Origin: Treponema primitia ZAS-2
Lineage (GTDB): Bacteria > Spirochaetota > Spirochaetia > Treponematales > Breznakiellaceae
Reading direction: 5' to 3'
Assembly: GCF_000214375.1 (NCBI RefSeq)
Contig: NC_015578.1
Coordinates: 1,116,001-1,180,000, forward strand
Length of the DNA: 64,000 bases
Below, piece after piece: positions 26,182-34,877 of this stretch. The notes below the pieces were generated by a model. That model was not told the origin of the DNA. It saw only the letters and a list, made by a program, of their open reading frames with translations, and ran no database searches. How positions within the stretch are numbered: position 1 is the stretch's first letter; each line of letters opens with the position of its first letter. The translations under genes were made by a program, and so were the position numbers.

Positions 26182-27798
26182 CTAGTTGCTTATGGAAAGG
26201 TTAATATACCCCGGCTGGCCCTGGGTTCCCTTGCATATATCCATCACCGAAGAAGACCACTGTTCCACGTTCTTAACCCGGTTGGCCACACCCCAGGTTT
26301 GTTTTTCGTTGGCGAAGAAGATACCCACGTTTTCAGGTACCACTTGCTCAAGGATTTCATGATAAATCTGGATACGCTTTGCCCTATCTGGGGTGGCCAC
26401 CGCCGCCGCAACCTTGGCGTCAATTTCGGGCTTAGAGAAGCGCCAGGGGTTATAATTACCTCCAATCTTATCAGTAGAATAGAAATACCCCAGGGAGGTG
26501 GCGGGGTCTGCGGTACAACCCTGGCCGCCTGCCATGATTTCAAAGTTGCCGGTATTGAGAATTTCCATATATACCGCCTGTTCCGAGGTACTGGGAACTA
26601 ACTCCACATTCAGGGCTTCCTTCCACATAGCCTGGAGTATGGTAACCGCTCGTTCCCGGTTTGCGGTGGCCACATAGTTGATGGTTACCTTAAACCCGTT
26701 GGGGTAGCCCGCCTGAGCCAGCAGGGCCTTGGCTCCCGCCACATCATAGGAGGGGACCAGCCGTTCCAGGGACTTATCATAGCCCCAGCTATTAATAGGA
26801 AGGGGAAGTTTCTGGGCATCACCTTCGTTATAGCGGAACACTCCCTTAGACAGGGTTTCGTAATCCGTGGCCTTGATCAGAGCCTGGCGAACCCGGTTGT
26901 CACTGAGGGGTCCTTTGGACTGGGTGTTAAAACCCACCAGGTTAATCCGGTAAGCCGGGGTTTGGTACAGGGTCAGTCGATCACTGTCGATTACGGTTTG
27001 GATGGAATCCCCCACCAGGGCTACATCAACGTCGATCTCTCCAGTCCTGAGGGCATTAGTCCTCTGGGCGGTATCGGTGATGATATGGTATTCAACCCGG
27101 TCGATATTGGGTTTGGTCCCATAGTAGTTATCGTTCCTTACCAATATAGTCCGCTGATCCGGGGTATGGGTTTCCAACTTAAAAGGTCCGGTTCCGATAA
27201 AATGATTGGCAAATTCCGCGCCCCAGCCATCGACCTCTTCTTTGGGGATGATGATGTTGGAATTACTGGTCAGATTATACAAAAAGGTCGCATCGGGCAC
27301 ATTCAGGTGGCATGTAACCTGGAAGGGGCCGGTAGCCTCCACAGGGCCCAGCATATAGAGATAATTGGAGAAATATCCCTTGGCCCGGTTCAAGGAATAA
27401 ACCACATCCTGGGCGTTTAGCTGCCGGCCATTTTGGTATTTTCCCGCATGAAAATACACATCCTGACGAAGATTGAACACATAGGTTATACCGTCGGCGC
27501 TGATGGTCCAATCGGTGGCCAGGCTCGGATAAAATTGTGATTGAGTCGCATCATTCCGGACCAGGGTATCCCCTATCTGCTGGATCACATTATCCGCTGC
27601 AACGCTATCCAAATAGAGGGGGTCCAGGGTTTTAACACTCCGAGACAGGGCAATACGCAGGGTATTATCCACCCGGGGGGTTCCTCCGGCTTGAGAATTT
27701 CCGCCTCCGTAGGCGGAACCGACGCCACCGGCCAATAGCAGGGCCAGAGCCAGGCCCGTTACAAGGGGTCTGGCTGCACAAAGTAAACTTTTCTTCAT
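26182..27798 (-). CDS. Peptide-binding protein OppA-like, copy B
   Basis: 538 residues from the ATG at 27798 (AAAAAGGATGG upstream). Signal peptide as in copy A, cleaved near SAYGGGNSQ. Same family 5 domains; examples are LRIALSRSVKTLDPLYLDS, NLRQDVYFHAGKYQNG and RVRQALIKATDYETLSKGVF. Differences from copy A cluster in the middle of the protein and toward the ligand pocket region (for example TATQSQFYPSLATD against KGRSDFFPDLATD), so the two may bind different peptides. It lacks adjacent permease genes of its own and presumably shares OppBCDF. First gene of the minus-strand peptide cluster. Confidence 0.92.
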   Translation of the reverse strand: MKKSLLCAARPLVTGLALALLLAGGVGSAYGGGNSQAGGTPRVDNTLRIALSRSVKTLDPLYLDSVAADNVIQQIGDTLVRNDATQSQFYPSLATDWTISADGITYVFNLRQDVYFHAGKYQNGRQLNAQDVVYSLNRAKGYFSNYLYMLGPVEATGPFQVTCHLNVPDATFLYNLTSNSNIIIPKEEVDGWGAEFANHFIGTGPFKLETHTPDQRTILVRNDNYYGTKPNIDRVEYHIITDTAQRTNALRTGEIDVDVALVGDSIQTVIDSDRLTLYQTPAYRINLVGFNTQSKGPLSDNRVRQALIKATDYETLSKGVFRYNEGDAQKLPLPINSWGYDKSLERLVPSYDVAGAKALLAQAGYPNGFKVTINYVATANRERAVTILQAMWKEALNVELVPSTSEQAVYMEILNTGNFEIMAGGQGCTADPATSLGYFYSTDKIGGNYNPWRFSKPEIDAKVAAAVATPDRAKRIQIYHEILEQVVPENVGIFFANEKQTWGVANRVKNVEQWSSSVMDICKGTQGQPGYINLSISN

Positions 27799-27890
27799 AA
27801 ATCCATCCTTTTTCATATCGAGAAAAATTTTTATAGCACCCTTGACAAATCTTATAAATTACTTAAGAATTGTAGGTGACCAATATTTGG

Positions 27891-27919
27891 ATAATAATCA
27901 ATCGAAAATAATTAGTCAA
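27891..27919 (-). promoter_or_regulatory. Promoter of peptide-binding gene copy B
   Basis: Minus strand TTGACT, 17 bases, TATTAT, homologous to the copy A promoter. The region is shared with the divergent gene at 27947. Confidence 0.75.
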
Positions 27920-27946
27920 CAATTTTTTTAAAAAGGAGTTTATTAA

Positions 27947-28315
27947 GTGGCAACTATTTATTCTTTAACCACCCTAGAACTGGATGAATCCCAAAAAAAA
28001 GCCCTGGTGGATGAGCTAACTTCGGCCTTGGGCCAGATATACACCAAGGGCTTGTCCCTGTATTTCACCAAGGTAAAACCCGAGGACACCATAGGGGATG
28101 CGAAAAACCAGCTTCTCTTCTTTGTCTGCGTCCCCCCCTATATTACCCTGGAGAAAAAACGGCTTACCATTAAGATCCTCAATGATGCGGCGATTCGGGG
28201 GGCGGGGTATAAGGGGAAGCTCAAGGTGATAGTTCTCTTTCAGTACCATGATGATGACGGGGTGGGCAAAGACGGCCTCCTCTTTGCGGATGCGAAGGCC
28301 GCAGCCCATAACTAA
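27947..28315 (+). CDS. Tautomerase-like small protein, paralogue 1
   Basis: 122 residues, GTG start with AAAAGGAG at eight bases. The predicted order strand-helix-strand twice (ATIYSLTTLELDESQKKALVDEL, then LLFFVCVPPY, then LTIKILNDAA, then LKVIVLFQYHDDD) resembles the MIF/4-oxalocrotonate tautomerase fold. The catalytic Pro that follows Met in true tautomerases is Ala here, so either chemistry differs or the family guess is wrong. Clear paralogue of the next gene (VPPY, YHDD, GLLFADAKAAA shared with VPPY, YHDD, GILRSDAKAAA). It leads a plus-strand run of tautomerase-like, reductase and aminopeptidase genes, divergent from the peptide-binding gene. Confidence 0.65.
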   Translation: MATIYSLTTLELDESQKKALVDELTSALGQIYTKGLSLYFTKVKPEDTIGDAKNQLLFFVCVPPYITLEKKRLTIKILNDAAIRGAGYKGKLKVIVLFQYHDDDGVGKDGLLFADAKAAAHN

Positions 28316-28342
28316 GAAAAATTAATTTTTAAGGAGATACAT

Positions 28343-28708
28343 ATGGCAACTATTTTAGCAACCACGGCTCTGGAATTGAGCCCGGAAAAAAAGAAAGAGG
28401 TCATTGCGGCCTTGGGCGTATCAATTGGGGAGGTTTTTAAAACCTATTCCCTTTATTTCCAGCAGCTATCCCGGGAAAATGTGGCCGGCGCGGCGGTGGA
28501 TCAAACCACCTTTTACGTTTTTGTCCCCCCTTATATGGAGGTGGATCGCCGGCGGACCCTGATCAAAAAGCTCCATGACACCATGGTGGCCCAGGTGGGC
28601 AATAAGGGGGATCTGAAAAACATTGTAATCTTCAAATACCATGATGATGAGGCATGCGGCGTAGACGGGATATTACGGTCCGACGCCAAGGCTGCAGCGG
28701 CCAAATAA
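28343..28708 (+). CDS. Tautomerase-like small protein, paralogue 2
   Basis: 121 residues, ATG with AAGGAGA upstream, 27 bases after paralogue 1. Same layout: N-terminal MATILATTALELSPEKK, central FYVFVPPYMEVDRRRTLIKKLHD, end NIVIFKYHDDEACGVDG. The two proteins may form a heteromer, as some 4-oxalocrotonate-type enzymes do. No N-terminal Pro. Function not recognised. Confidence 0.65.
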   Translation: MATILATTALELSPEKKKEVIAALGVSIGEVFKTYSLYFQQLSRENVAGAAVDQTTFYVFVPPYMEVDRRRTLIKKLHDTMVAQVGNKGDLKNIVIFKYHDDEACGVDGILRSDAKAAAAK

Positions 28709-28720
28709 AGAACCCTATAT

Positions 28721-29719
28721 ATGAAAACAATGAGTATAGGCAATTCGGGGCTTACAGCCTCGGTGCTCACCCTGGGAACCTGGTCCATCGGGGGCGGAGA
28801 CTGGTGGCAAAATAACGACGATGAGGCTTCTATTAAGACCATACATCGGGCTCTGGAACTGGGGATCAACCTTATTGATACCGCCCCCATCTACGGCCTG
28901 GGTCACAGCGAGGAAGTGGTAGGGAAGGCCCTGGCCGGAGGGAAACGGGACAAAGCCCTGATCGCCACTAAGGGGACCTTCCAGTGGGACACCGAAGTGG
29001 GCCGCTATGTCTACGATGTGGATGGTCACCGGGTCTTTGTGGACCACAGTTATGGGACCATCATTAAGGATTGTGAAGACAGCCTAAAACGGCTGGGAAC
29101 CGATTATATCGACATCTACTACCTCCACAACCCTGCCAGGGATACGGTAAAGTACCCTGTGGCGGATACGGTTCGGGCTCTTCAGGACCTGAAAAAACAG
29201 GGAAAGATCCGGGCCATCGGCCTTTCCAATGTCCAGGTGGAACATATCGAAAGCCATATTGCTGCGGGCTGTGAGTTGGATATAGTCCAGCGGAGGTACA
29301 GCCTCCTGGAGTCGGATGTAGAGAAGGATATACTCCCGCTTTGTGAAAAGCACGGGCTTTCCCTCCATGCATATACCCCCCTGGAACGGGGCATCCTGAC
29401 CGGCACGGTAAAAGCGGATCAGGTTCCCCCGAAGGGGGATGCCCGGGATGGACAGTTTTGGTGGAAATCGGAAAACCTGCCCGACGCGGTCGAATTTGTC
29501 CGTAATCTGGGGGACCTTTGCGAAAAAAACCATTGTTCACCCATGGAGCTGGCCATTGCCTATCTGCGTAGCAAGCCCTTGGTGAATGTGATCTGCGGCG
29601 CCCGCCGGCCTGCCCAGATTGAGGTGGATGTGCCTGCTGCTGAACTGGTCCTGGCCCCTGAGGATGTGGCGGAAATCCGCCGCCGTGTCGGGGTACTCAA
29701 GGCCAAACACCCTGTTTAA
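28721..29719 (+). CDS. Aldo/keto reductase
   Basis: 332-residue NAD(P)H-dependent oxidoreductase of the (beta/alpha)8 aldo/keto reductase family. The tetrad is visible: Asp and Tyr in IDTAPIYGLG (about residues 51-60), Lys in LIATKGTFQW, His in IYYLHNPAR. The C-terminal cofactor region includes VICGARRPAQIE. The second Met (codon 4) is an alternative start. It lies 12 bases after the tautomerase-like pair and 25 bases before an aminopeptidase gene, so it is probably part of the same transcript. Substrate unknown; an aldehyde or ketone from amino-acid breakdown would fit the context. Confidence 0.9.
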   Translation: MKTMSIGNSGLTASVLTLGTWSIGGGDWWQNNDDEASIKTIHRALELGINLIDTAPIYGLGHSEEVVGKALAGGKRDKALIATKGTFQWDTEVGRYVYDVDGHRVFVDHSYGTIIKDCEDSLKRLGTDYIDIYYLHNPARDTVKYPVADTVRALQDLKKQGKIRAIGLSNVQVEHIESHIAAGCELDIVQRRYSLLESDVEKDILPLCEKHGLSLHAYTPLERGILTGTVKADQVPPKGDARDGQFWWKSENLPDAVEFVRNLGDLCEKNHCSPMELAIAYLRSKPLVNVICGARRPAQIEVDVPAAELVLAPEDVAEIRRRVGVLKAKHPV

Positions 29720-29744
29720 GCGGTCTTTTTTTAAGGAGTAGCCC

Positions 29745-30857
29745 ATGCATGATCCCCGGATTAAGGCCATTGCCAAAACGGCGGTTAACTTTTCGGTCTC
29801 CCTGCAAAGGGGAGAGAAGCTTCTTATCGATATAACGGACGGCGCTGAGGATTTTGCCCTGGCCCTGGTTGAGGCCGCCCATGAGGCCGGGGGGTTCCCC
29901 TATGTAAACCTCCAGACCAGCCGCTTGAACCGGGCTTTAATTCTGGATGGCAGCGAGGAATCCTGGGCAGCCTGGTACGAATACGAGCGGGTCCGAATGG
30001 AGGACATGGATGCCTACATTACGGTCCGCCGGAATGATAATCCCGCAGAACTTTCGGATGTGCCTGGGGAAAAGCTGGCCCTCTACAACAAGTACTATGG
30101 CAAACTCCACTATGGTATCAGGCTGCCTAAAACTAAATGGTGTGTCCTGCGCTACCCCAATTCCGCCATGGCCCAGGCCGCAGGGATGAGCTTTGAAGCC
30201 TTTGAGGACTTTTTTTTCCGGGCCTGCGGGGTGGACTACGCCAAAATGAACGAAGTGGTCCGTCCCCTGGTGGAACTGGTAAAGCGGACCGACCGGGTAC
30301 GGATCATTGCCCCGGGGACGGACATTAGCTTTTCTATTAAGGACCAGGGGCCCAAGGACCCCATCTGCGGAATTTTTAACATACCCTGTGGTGAAGTGGG
30401 TTTCCCGGTAATCCCCGATTCAGTGAACGGCGTGATTGCCTACAATGTGCCATCCCTATTCCAGGGCTTTATGTTCCAGGATATCCGGTTCCGCTTTGAA
30501 GGGGGCCGCATTGTGGAAGCCTCCTCCAATGATACCGGGCGGATTAACCGCGTCCTGGATACTGACGAAAACGCCCGGCGCATTGGAGAGTTTGCCATGA
30601 GCTTTAACCCCCATGTTACCCGGCCTATCTTTGATACCCTCTTTGACGAAAAGATGGTCAAATCCATCCACTTTACCCCTGGCAACAGCCCCATCAACCC
30701 CTCAGGAATCCACTGGGACATTGTGCAGTCCCAGGATGCCAAGGATGGGGGCGGCGAGATATGGTTCGATGGAGTACTGATCCGCAAGGATGGCCTTTTT
30801 GTGCTCCAGGATCTGGAGAACATCAACCCCGAAAAAATATTTCCCTTGATTAGCTAA
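29745..30857 (+). CDS. M29-family aminopeptidase
   Basis: 370-residue leucyl/thermophilic-type aminopeptidase (AmpS/AmpT family) that removes N-terminal residues from peptides in the cytoplasm. Metal ligands of the family are recognisable: Glu in FNIPCGEVGFPV, the late His in IHFTPGNSPINPSG, and HWDIV. AAGGAG lies before the ATG. It ends by overlapping the convergent M20 dipeptidase gene by 8 bases. With Opp and the dipeptidase it completes a peptide uptake and breakdown set. Confidence 0.9.
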   Translation: MHDPRIKAIAKTAVNFSVSLQRGEKLLIDITDGAEDFALALVEAAHEAGGFPYVNLQTSRLNRALILDGSEESWAAWYEYERVRMEDMDAYITVRRNDNPAELSDVPGEKLALYNKYYGKLHYGIRLPKTKWCVLRYPNSAMAQAAGMSFEAFEDFFFRACGVDYAKMNEVVRPLVELVKRTDRVRIIAPGTDISFSIKDQGPKDPICGIFNIPCGEVGFPVIPDSVNGVIAYNVPSLFQGFMFQDIRFRFEGGRIVEASSNDTGRINRVLDTDENARRIGEFAMSFNPHVTRPIFDTLFDEKMVKSIHFTPGNSPINPSGIHWDIVQSQDAKDGGGEIWFDGVLIRKDGLFVLQDLENINPEKIFPLIS

Positions 30858-32304
30858 GCAGTTCATCCAGTTTCAGTATAGCCTGGACATAAATATGGAT
30901 GGCCTCCTCCAGGGAGGCAACGGAAACTGCCTCGTTCACCTGATGGGCCTTCCCCTCCAGGGGCCCGAAGGGGGAGGGGATGTCCCTTCTTTCAGGGCCA
31001 TAGCCCACCGCCCGGGGCAGCCTGCGGGCATGGGTACCCCCGCCCATGACAAAGGGCTTTAGGTCAGTGCCCAAATGGCGGTTTGCAATATCGTTTAAGG
31101 CTATTACCAGGGGATCATCCGCCGGGGTATAGCAAGGGGGGCGATTGTGAATTTTTTCCAGGGTATAGCCGTAGGCCGCTCCTCTTTGCCGCAGCCGTTC
31201 CACCAGTTCTTCCTGGGGGCTTGTAATGGCATAGCGCACATTAATCCCGATGATAAGTTTGCCCTCCCTGGTTGCCCCAGTACTGCCCACATGGGTGGTC
31301 TTCCCGGATAATTCGTCTTCAAAGGCAATATTGAGGCCTTCGCCGTAATAGTCCGCAAAGGAATCCGCCACAAAGGTCAGGGCAGGAACGGCGTCGCCCT
31401 GGGCCAGATTTGCTTTGAGGATACCCGCCGCCAGCTTTTGAAGGGCGTTTACCGAATTTTCCGGAAACGCTGCGTGGCCGCTGATCCCCCGGGCGCTTAT
31501 CCGCACCAAAGCTCCTCCCGGTTGCCCGCTTCCTTCAAGGGCCTCCACAGTAAAATCGGATCCCAACACCGCCCGGGCTTCTTCGGCGCCGATACCACGT
31601 AATTCCACAGAGGCATAGTTAGGTACCATGTTGGACACGGTCCCTCCCTCAAATCGTACCAGATTTCCCTCCCCCAGATTGGCGACAAAATCGGCGGTAA
31701 GTATGCCCTTCTCCCCGTTGCAAACAGGAAAACTGCTATCCGAGACCAGCCCAAAGGCTGGCGGGTTATCCACTTCGAGAAAATGGGCTATATCCTGCAT
31801 TCCCGCCTCTTCGTTACAGCCAAAAAAAGCATAAAGCCCGTGTTTAAGAACTATGCCCTGGTCCTGTAAAAATTTGAGGGTATAGAGCACTGCTACTGCG
31901 GGCCCCTTATTGTCCGTAGCCCCCCGGCCTATAATAAACCCATCCTGCTCCCGCCCTTCAAAGGGCGATCCTGTCCATCCGTCTCCCGGGGGCACCACAT
32001 CAAGATGGGAAAAAAACCCGATGGAATTGGAGGAAAGCCGCTCAGCGGTATCTTTTCCATAAAGGGCGCCGATGCCATAATAATCGTAGGATTTTACCCC
32101 TAATCCATGTTTGCGAATGAGCCCTTCCATACTATCCACTACGGCGCCGCAGGGTTCCCCAAAGGGGTATTTCCCGTTTGGGGCGGCGGATATACTGGGA
32201 ATCCGTACCAGGGTCTTAATGTCTTCTATCAATTCGCGCCGTTTATTTAGTATCCATGTATCCAACGCCCCGTCTAATTCTTCTCCGGTCTTCGATCTAT
32301 TCAT
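30850..32304 (-). CDS. M20 dipeptidase (PepV-like)
   Basis: 484 residues from the ATG at 32304, chosen because GGAGG lies ten bases upstream and homology begins there; the open frame runs on upstream without coding character. Metal and catalytic motifs of the M20 family: FFSHLDVVPPGDGW (His and Asp), GRGATDNKGPAVA (bridging Asp), GCNEEAGMQD (catalytic Glu pair), LVSDSSFPV (Asp) and MGGGTHARRLP (late His). It hydrolyses dipeptides delivered by the Opp system. Convergent with the M29 gene; divergent from the UroD-family gene. Confidence 0.92.
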   Translation of the reverse strand: MNRSKTGEELDGALDTWILNKRRELIEDIKTLVRIPSISAAPNGKYPFGEPCGAVVDSMEGLIRKHGLGVKSYDYYGIGALYGKDTAERLSSNSIGFFSHLDVVPPGDGWTGSPFEGREQDGFIIGRGATDNKGPAVAVLYTLKFLQDQGIVLKHGLYAFFGCNEEAGMQDIAHFLEVDNPPAFGLVSDSSFPVCNGEKGILTADFVANLGEGNLVRFEGGTVSNMVPNYASVELRGIGAEEARAVLGSDFTVEALEGSGQPGGALVRISARGISGHAAFPENSVNALQKLAAGILKANLAQGDAVPALTFVADSFADYYGEGLNIAFEDELSGKTTHVGSTGATREGKLIIGINVRYAITSPQEELVERLRQRGAAYGYTLEKIHNRPPCYTPADDPLVIALNDIANRHLGTDLKPFVMGGGTHARRLPRAVGYGPERRDIPSPFGPLEGKAHQVNEAVSVASLEEAIHIYVQAILKLDELLS

Positions 32305-32325
32305 GGTTTTCGCGCCTCCACTGCA

Positions 32326-32352
32326 TTGACAATTGTATAAAAAAAGTATAAA
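32326..32352 (+). promoter_or_regulatory. Possible promoter for the UroD-family gene at 32398
   Basis: TTGACA, 15 bases, TATAAA: good hexamers at short spacing. A TATAAT at 32376-32381 is an alternative -10 without a good -35. Confidence 0.35.
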
Positions 32353-32397
32353 GCATATAAATACTGTATGACTAGTATAATAAAGGGAGTTTAAAAA

Positions 32398-33444
32398 ATG
32401 ACCAGTAAACAACGGATCAAGGCGCTTTTGGAGAATAAGTCCATAGATCGAAGCCCGGTAGCGGGATGGTTTCATATGCCTCTTTTGGATCGGAATGTGA
32501 CCGATTTTACCCAGGCCCTGATCAGTACCCGGGATTATTACGGCTGGGATTTTATCAAGGTAATGACCAACGGCCATTTTATGACCGAGGCCTATGGAGG
32601 GGAGATTGAATTTTCCCAAAATCCCCTGAATTGGTATGGGACGGTTATACGCTACCCCGTCCGGGACCCTCATGATGCCGCCAAACTTCCTGTGCTGAAT
32701 GCAAAAACTAATCCCCTGTTTAAACGGGAAGTGGCCATTGTAAAAAATCTGGTGAAGCATTACAAAAAAGAGGTGCCCATCATTGCCACCATTTTTAATG
32801 CCCTGACCTCCTTCCAGGAACTAAATGCCAGCCTCAACCCCCTGTTTACCCAGGTTATGATCCGCCATCATAAGGAAGAGCTCCATAAAGCCCTTCGCTC
32901 AATACAGCAAACCAACAAGAATTATTTGGATGCCCTCATCGCCGAAGGAATAGACGGTATCTTTCTGGTGAATCAGTATGCAGCCAAACATATTATTACG
33001 AGCAAAGAATATGATGAATTTGTCACCCCCTATGATAATGAGCTTTTGGAGTACATCAAGGGTAAGACCTGGTTTAACATGGCCCATATCCATGGAGAAA
33101 AAAACCTATGGGTTGATAAATATGTGGACACCCTCTATCATGCCCTGAACTGGGAGAATACTCCCAAGGGGATAAGCCCAGGGGCGGTGAGCAGTATTAC
33201 TAAGGTGGCGAAGCAATTCCCCGGAAAGGTCCTGATTACCGGTCTGGATCAGAATCATGACTTTGTCAGTGAAACCAATGACCGGGAAGAGGTAAAGCGG
33301 GTATTAAAAAAACGCTATTTAAGAGCCAAAAAAGAGCTGGGTAGTAACCGGTTTATCTTTGGCCCGGGCTGCACCTTGCCGCTTTCGGTACCCAACTATC
33401 TTTTTACCCTCATCAGGGAAGTGGCGGAAGAAGAAGGGAACTAG
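32398..33444 (+). CDS. UroD/MtaA-superfamily protein, His-x-His variant
   Basis: 348 residues; GGGAG before the ATG. The fold family holds uroporphyrinogen decarboxylase and the zinc methyltransferases MtaA/MtbA. The sequence begins SKQRIKALLENKSIDRSPVAGW, the standard opening of this family. Where the methyltransferases have His-x-Cys, this protein has AHIHGEKN (His230, His232), followed late by FGPGCTLP with Cys325, so a zinc site His-x-His-Cys is possible. There is no haem-pathway gene beside it; it precedes a MATE exporter. Function is therefore open: a methyl-transfer or one-carbon role is inferred, not shown. Confidence 0.75.
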   Translation: MTSKQRIKALLENKSIDRSPVAGWFHMPLLDRNVTDFTQALISTRDYYGWDFIKVMTNGHFMTEAYGGEIEFSQNPLNWYGTVIRYPVRDPHDAAKLPVLNAKTNPLFKREVAIVKNLVKHYKKEVPIIATIFNALTSFQELNASLNPLFTQVMIRHHKEELHKALRSIQQTNKNYLDALIAEGIDGIFLVNQYAAKHIITSKEYDEFVTPYDNELLEYIKGKTWFNMAHIHGEKNLWVDKYVDTLYHALNWENTPKGISPGAVSSITKVAKQFPGKVLITGLDQNHDFVSETNDREEVKRVLKKRYLRAKKELGSNRFIFGPGCTLPLSVPNYLFTLIREVAEEEGN

Positions 33445-33456
33445 CACTCATATAGC

Positions 33457-33485
33457 TTGATCAATATTTTTAATTTTAATATTGT
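33457..33485 (+). promoter_or_regulatory. Candidate promoter for the MATE gene, leaderless type
   Basis: TTGATC, 17 bases, TATTGT, ending 8 bases before the ATG at 33494; no Shine-Dalgarno. Surroundings are AT-rich, so chance matches are likelier here than elsewhere. Confidence 0.35.
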
Positions 33486-33493
33486 TATTATTT

Positions 33494-34870
33494 ATGGTCA
33501 AAATTGAAAACAATCTATCCAAGGGAAACGTGCTTACCAAACTGGTACTTTTTGCGCTTCCTTTTTTGGCGTCCAACCTGGTCCAGTCCTTCTACAATGT
33601 GGCGGATATGCTCATCGTGGGGAATTTTAGCGGGACCGCAAGCATGTCCGGTGTTAATATCGGGGGACAGATAACCTTTATTTTGACCAATGTGGTTATC
33701 GGGCTCTGTATGGGGGCCACGGTGCTTATCGGCCAGTATGTGGGGGCCGGGAACCGGGTCGGCCTGGAGCGGGTTACTGCCACCATCATCACCATGCTCA
33801 TCGGGACCGCCCTGGCGATCACCGTGGTGATGCTGTTTTTTAAGGGACCGGTGCTGCGGCTCATCCGGACTCCGGCGGAATCATTTGCTGAAAGCGACCG
33901 GTACCTTACGGTGACTCTTATCGGGGCTGTATTCATCTTCGGGTACAATGCCTTGAGCGCCATACTCCGGGGCATGGGCAATTCCAAACAACCCTTCTAT
34001 TTTGTGTCCATTGCCTGCGTTACCAATGTGGTTTTGGACTTGGTTTTTGTGGCGGCTTTTCATTGGGATGCCTTTGGCGCTGCCCTGGCTACGGTGATCT
34101 CCCAAGCCCTGAGTATGTTCCTCTGTATCATTTATATGGTACGGAACAATTTTCAGTTTGACTTCAAGCTCCGGTCTTTTAAGATTTACAAGGATCAGTT
34201 GGCCCTGATTTTTAAGATAGGCCTGCCTACCTGCTTACAAAATGCGGTTACCAGCCTTTCCTTCCTGTTTCTTACAGCAATAGTGAATATAGTGGGCGGG
34301 GTCACCGCTTCTGCGGCGGTGGGAGCGGTGGGCAAATTCAACAGCTTTGCCTTTATGCCCACCATGGCCATGAGCGCCTCGATTTCTGCCATGACCGCCC
34401 AGAATATCGGGGCCGGCAAAATGGAAAGGGCAATTCAGACCTGCAAGATCGGGACAATTTTTTCGGTCTGTGTTACCTGGACCTTTTTTGTTCTGGTTCA
34501 ATTATTCCCCTCAGTCATCCTGAACGCCTTTGGCAGCGATCCGGAGATGATCCAGGACGGGATTAGCTACCTCCGCATCTTTAGCTTTGATTTTCTGTTT
34601 ATCCCCTTTATTTTTTGCATTAATGGGTTTCTTATTGGCGGCGGCCATACCATATTTACTCTGTTCAGCAGTATGCTTTCAGCGATACTGCTCCGGGTGC
34701 CTGTTTGCTACATCTTTGGTGTGGTCATCGGCTGGGGTCTTCAGGGTGTCGCCCTGGGCGGTCCTGCCGCCGCCGTTGGAGCTTTGGTTGTAACGATCAT
34801 CTACCTGGCAACCGGCAAGTGGAGAAAAATTGTGATCAGAGCCGGTAGGCCGGTTGCTGAGGAAAGCTGA
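33494..34870 (+). CDS. MATE-family efflux transporter
   Basis: 458-residue inner-membrane antiporter with about twelve membrane segments in two pseudo-symmetric halves. Family stretches: NVLTKLVLFALPFLASNLVQSFYNVADMLIVG region (residues 10-41), AILRGMGNSKQPF between the halves, and SASISAMTAQNIGAGKMERAI in the second half. Exports cationic drugs or metabolites using Na+ or H+ gradients; substrate unknown. An in-frame TTG lies four codons upstream, but ATG 33494 is preferred. Ends 7 bases before the convergent lptB. Confidence 0.92.
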   Translation: MVKIENNLSKGNVLTKLVLFALPFLASNLVQSFYNVADMLIVGNFSGTASMSGVNIGGQITFILTNVVIGLCMGATVLIGQYVGAGNRVGLERVTATIITMLIGTALAITVVMLFFKGPVLRLIRTPAESFAESDRYLTVTLIGAVFIFGYNALSAILRGMGNSKQPFYFVSIACVTNVVLDLVFVAAFHWDAFGAALATVISQALSMFLCIIYMVRNNFQFDFKLRSFKIYKDQLALIFKIGLPTCLQNAVTSLSFLFLTAIVNIVGGVTASAAVGAVGKFNSFAFMPTMAMSASISAMTAQNIGAGKMERAIQTCKIGTIFSVCVTWTFFVLVQLFPSVILNAFGSDPEMIQDGISYLRIFSFDFLFIPFIFCINGFLIGGGHTIFTLFSSMLSAILLRVPVCYIFGVVIGWGLQGVALGGPAAAVGALVVTIIYLATGKWRKIVIRAGRPVAEES

Positions 34871-34877
34871 GTCGGCC

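Noticed and set aside
24245-27798. Assembly error creating two copies of the binding-protein gene
   Set aside because: The copies differ at many positions and have diverged spacers, so they are a real duplication rather than a repeated contig.
32305-32760. Upstream extension of the M20 dipeptidase reading frame
   Set aside because: The frame stays open, but a strong GGAGG site marks the ATG at 32304 and the extension overlaps the divergent UroD-family gene.
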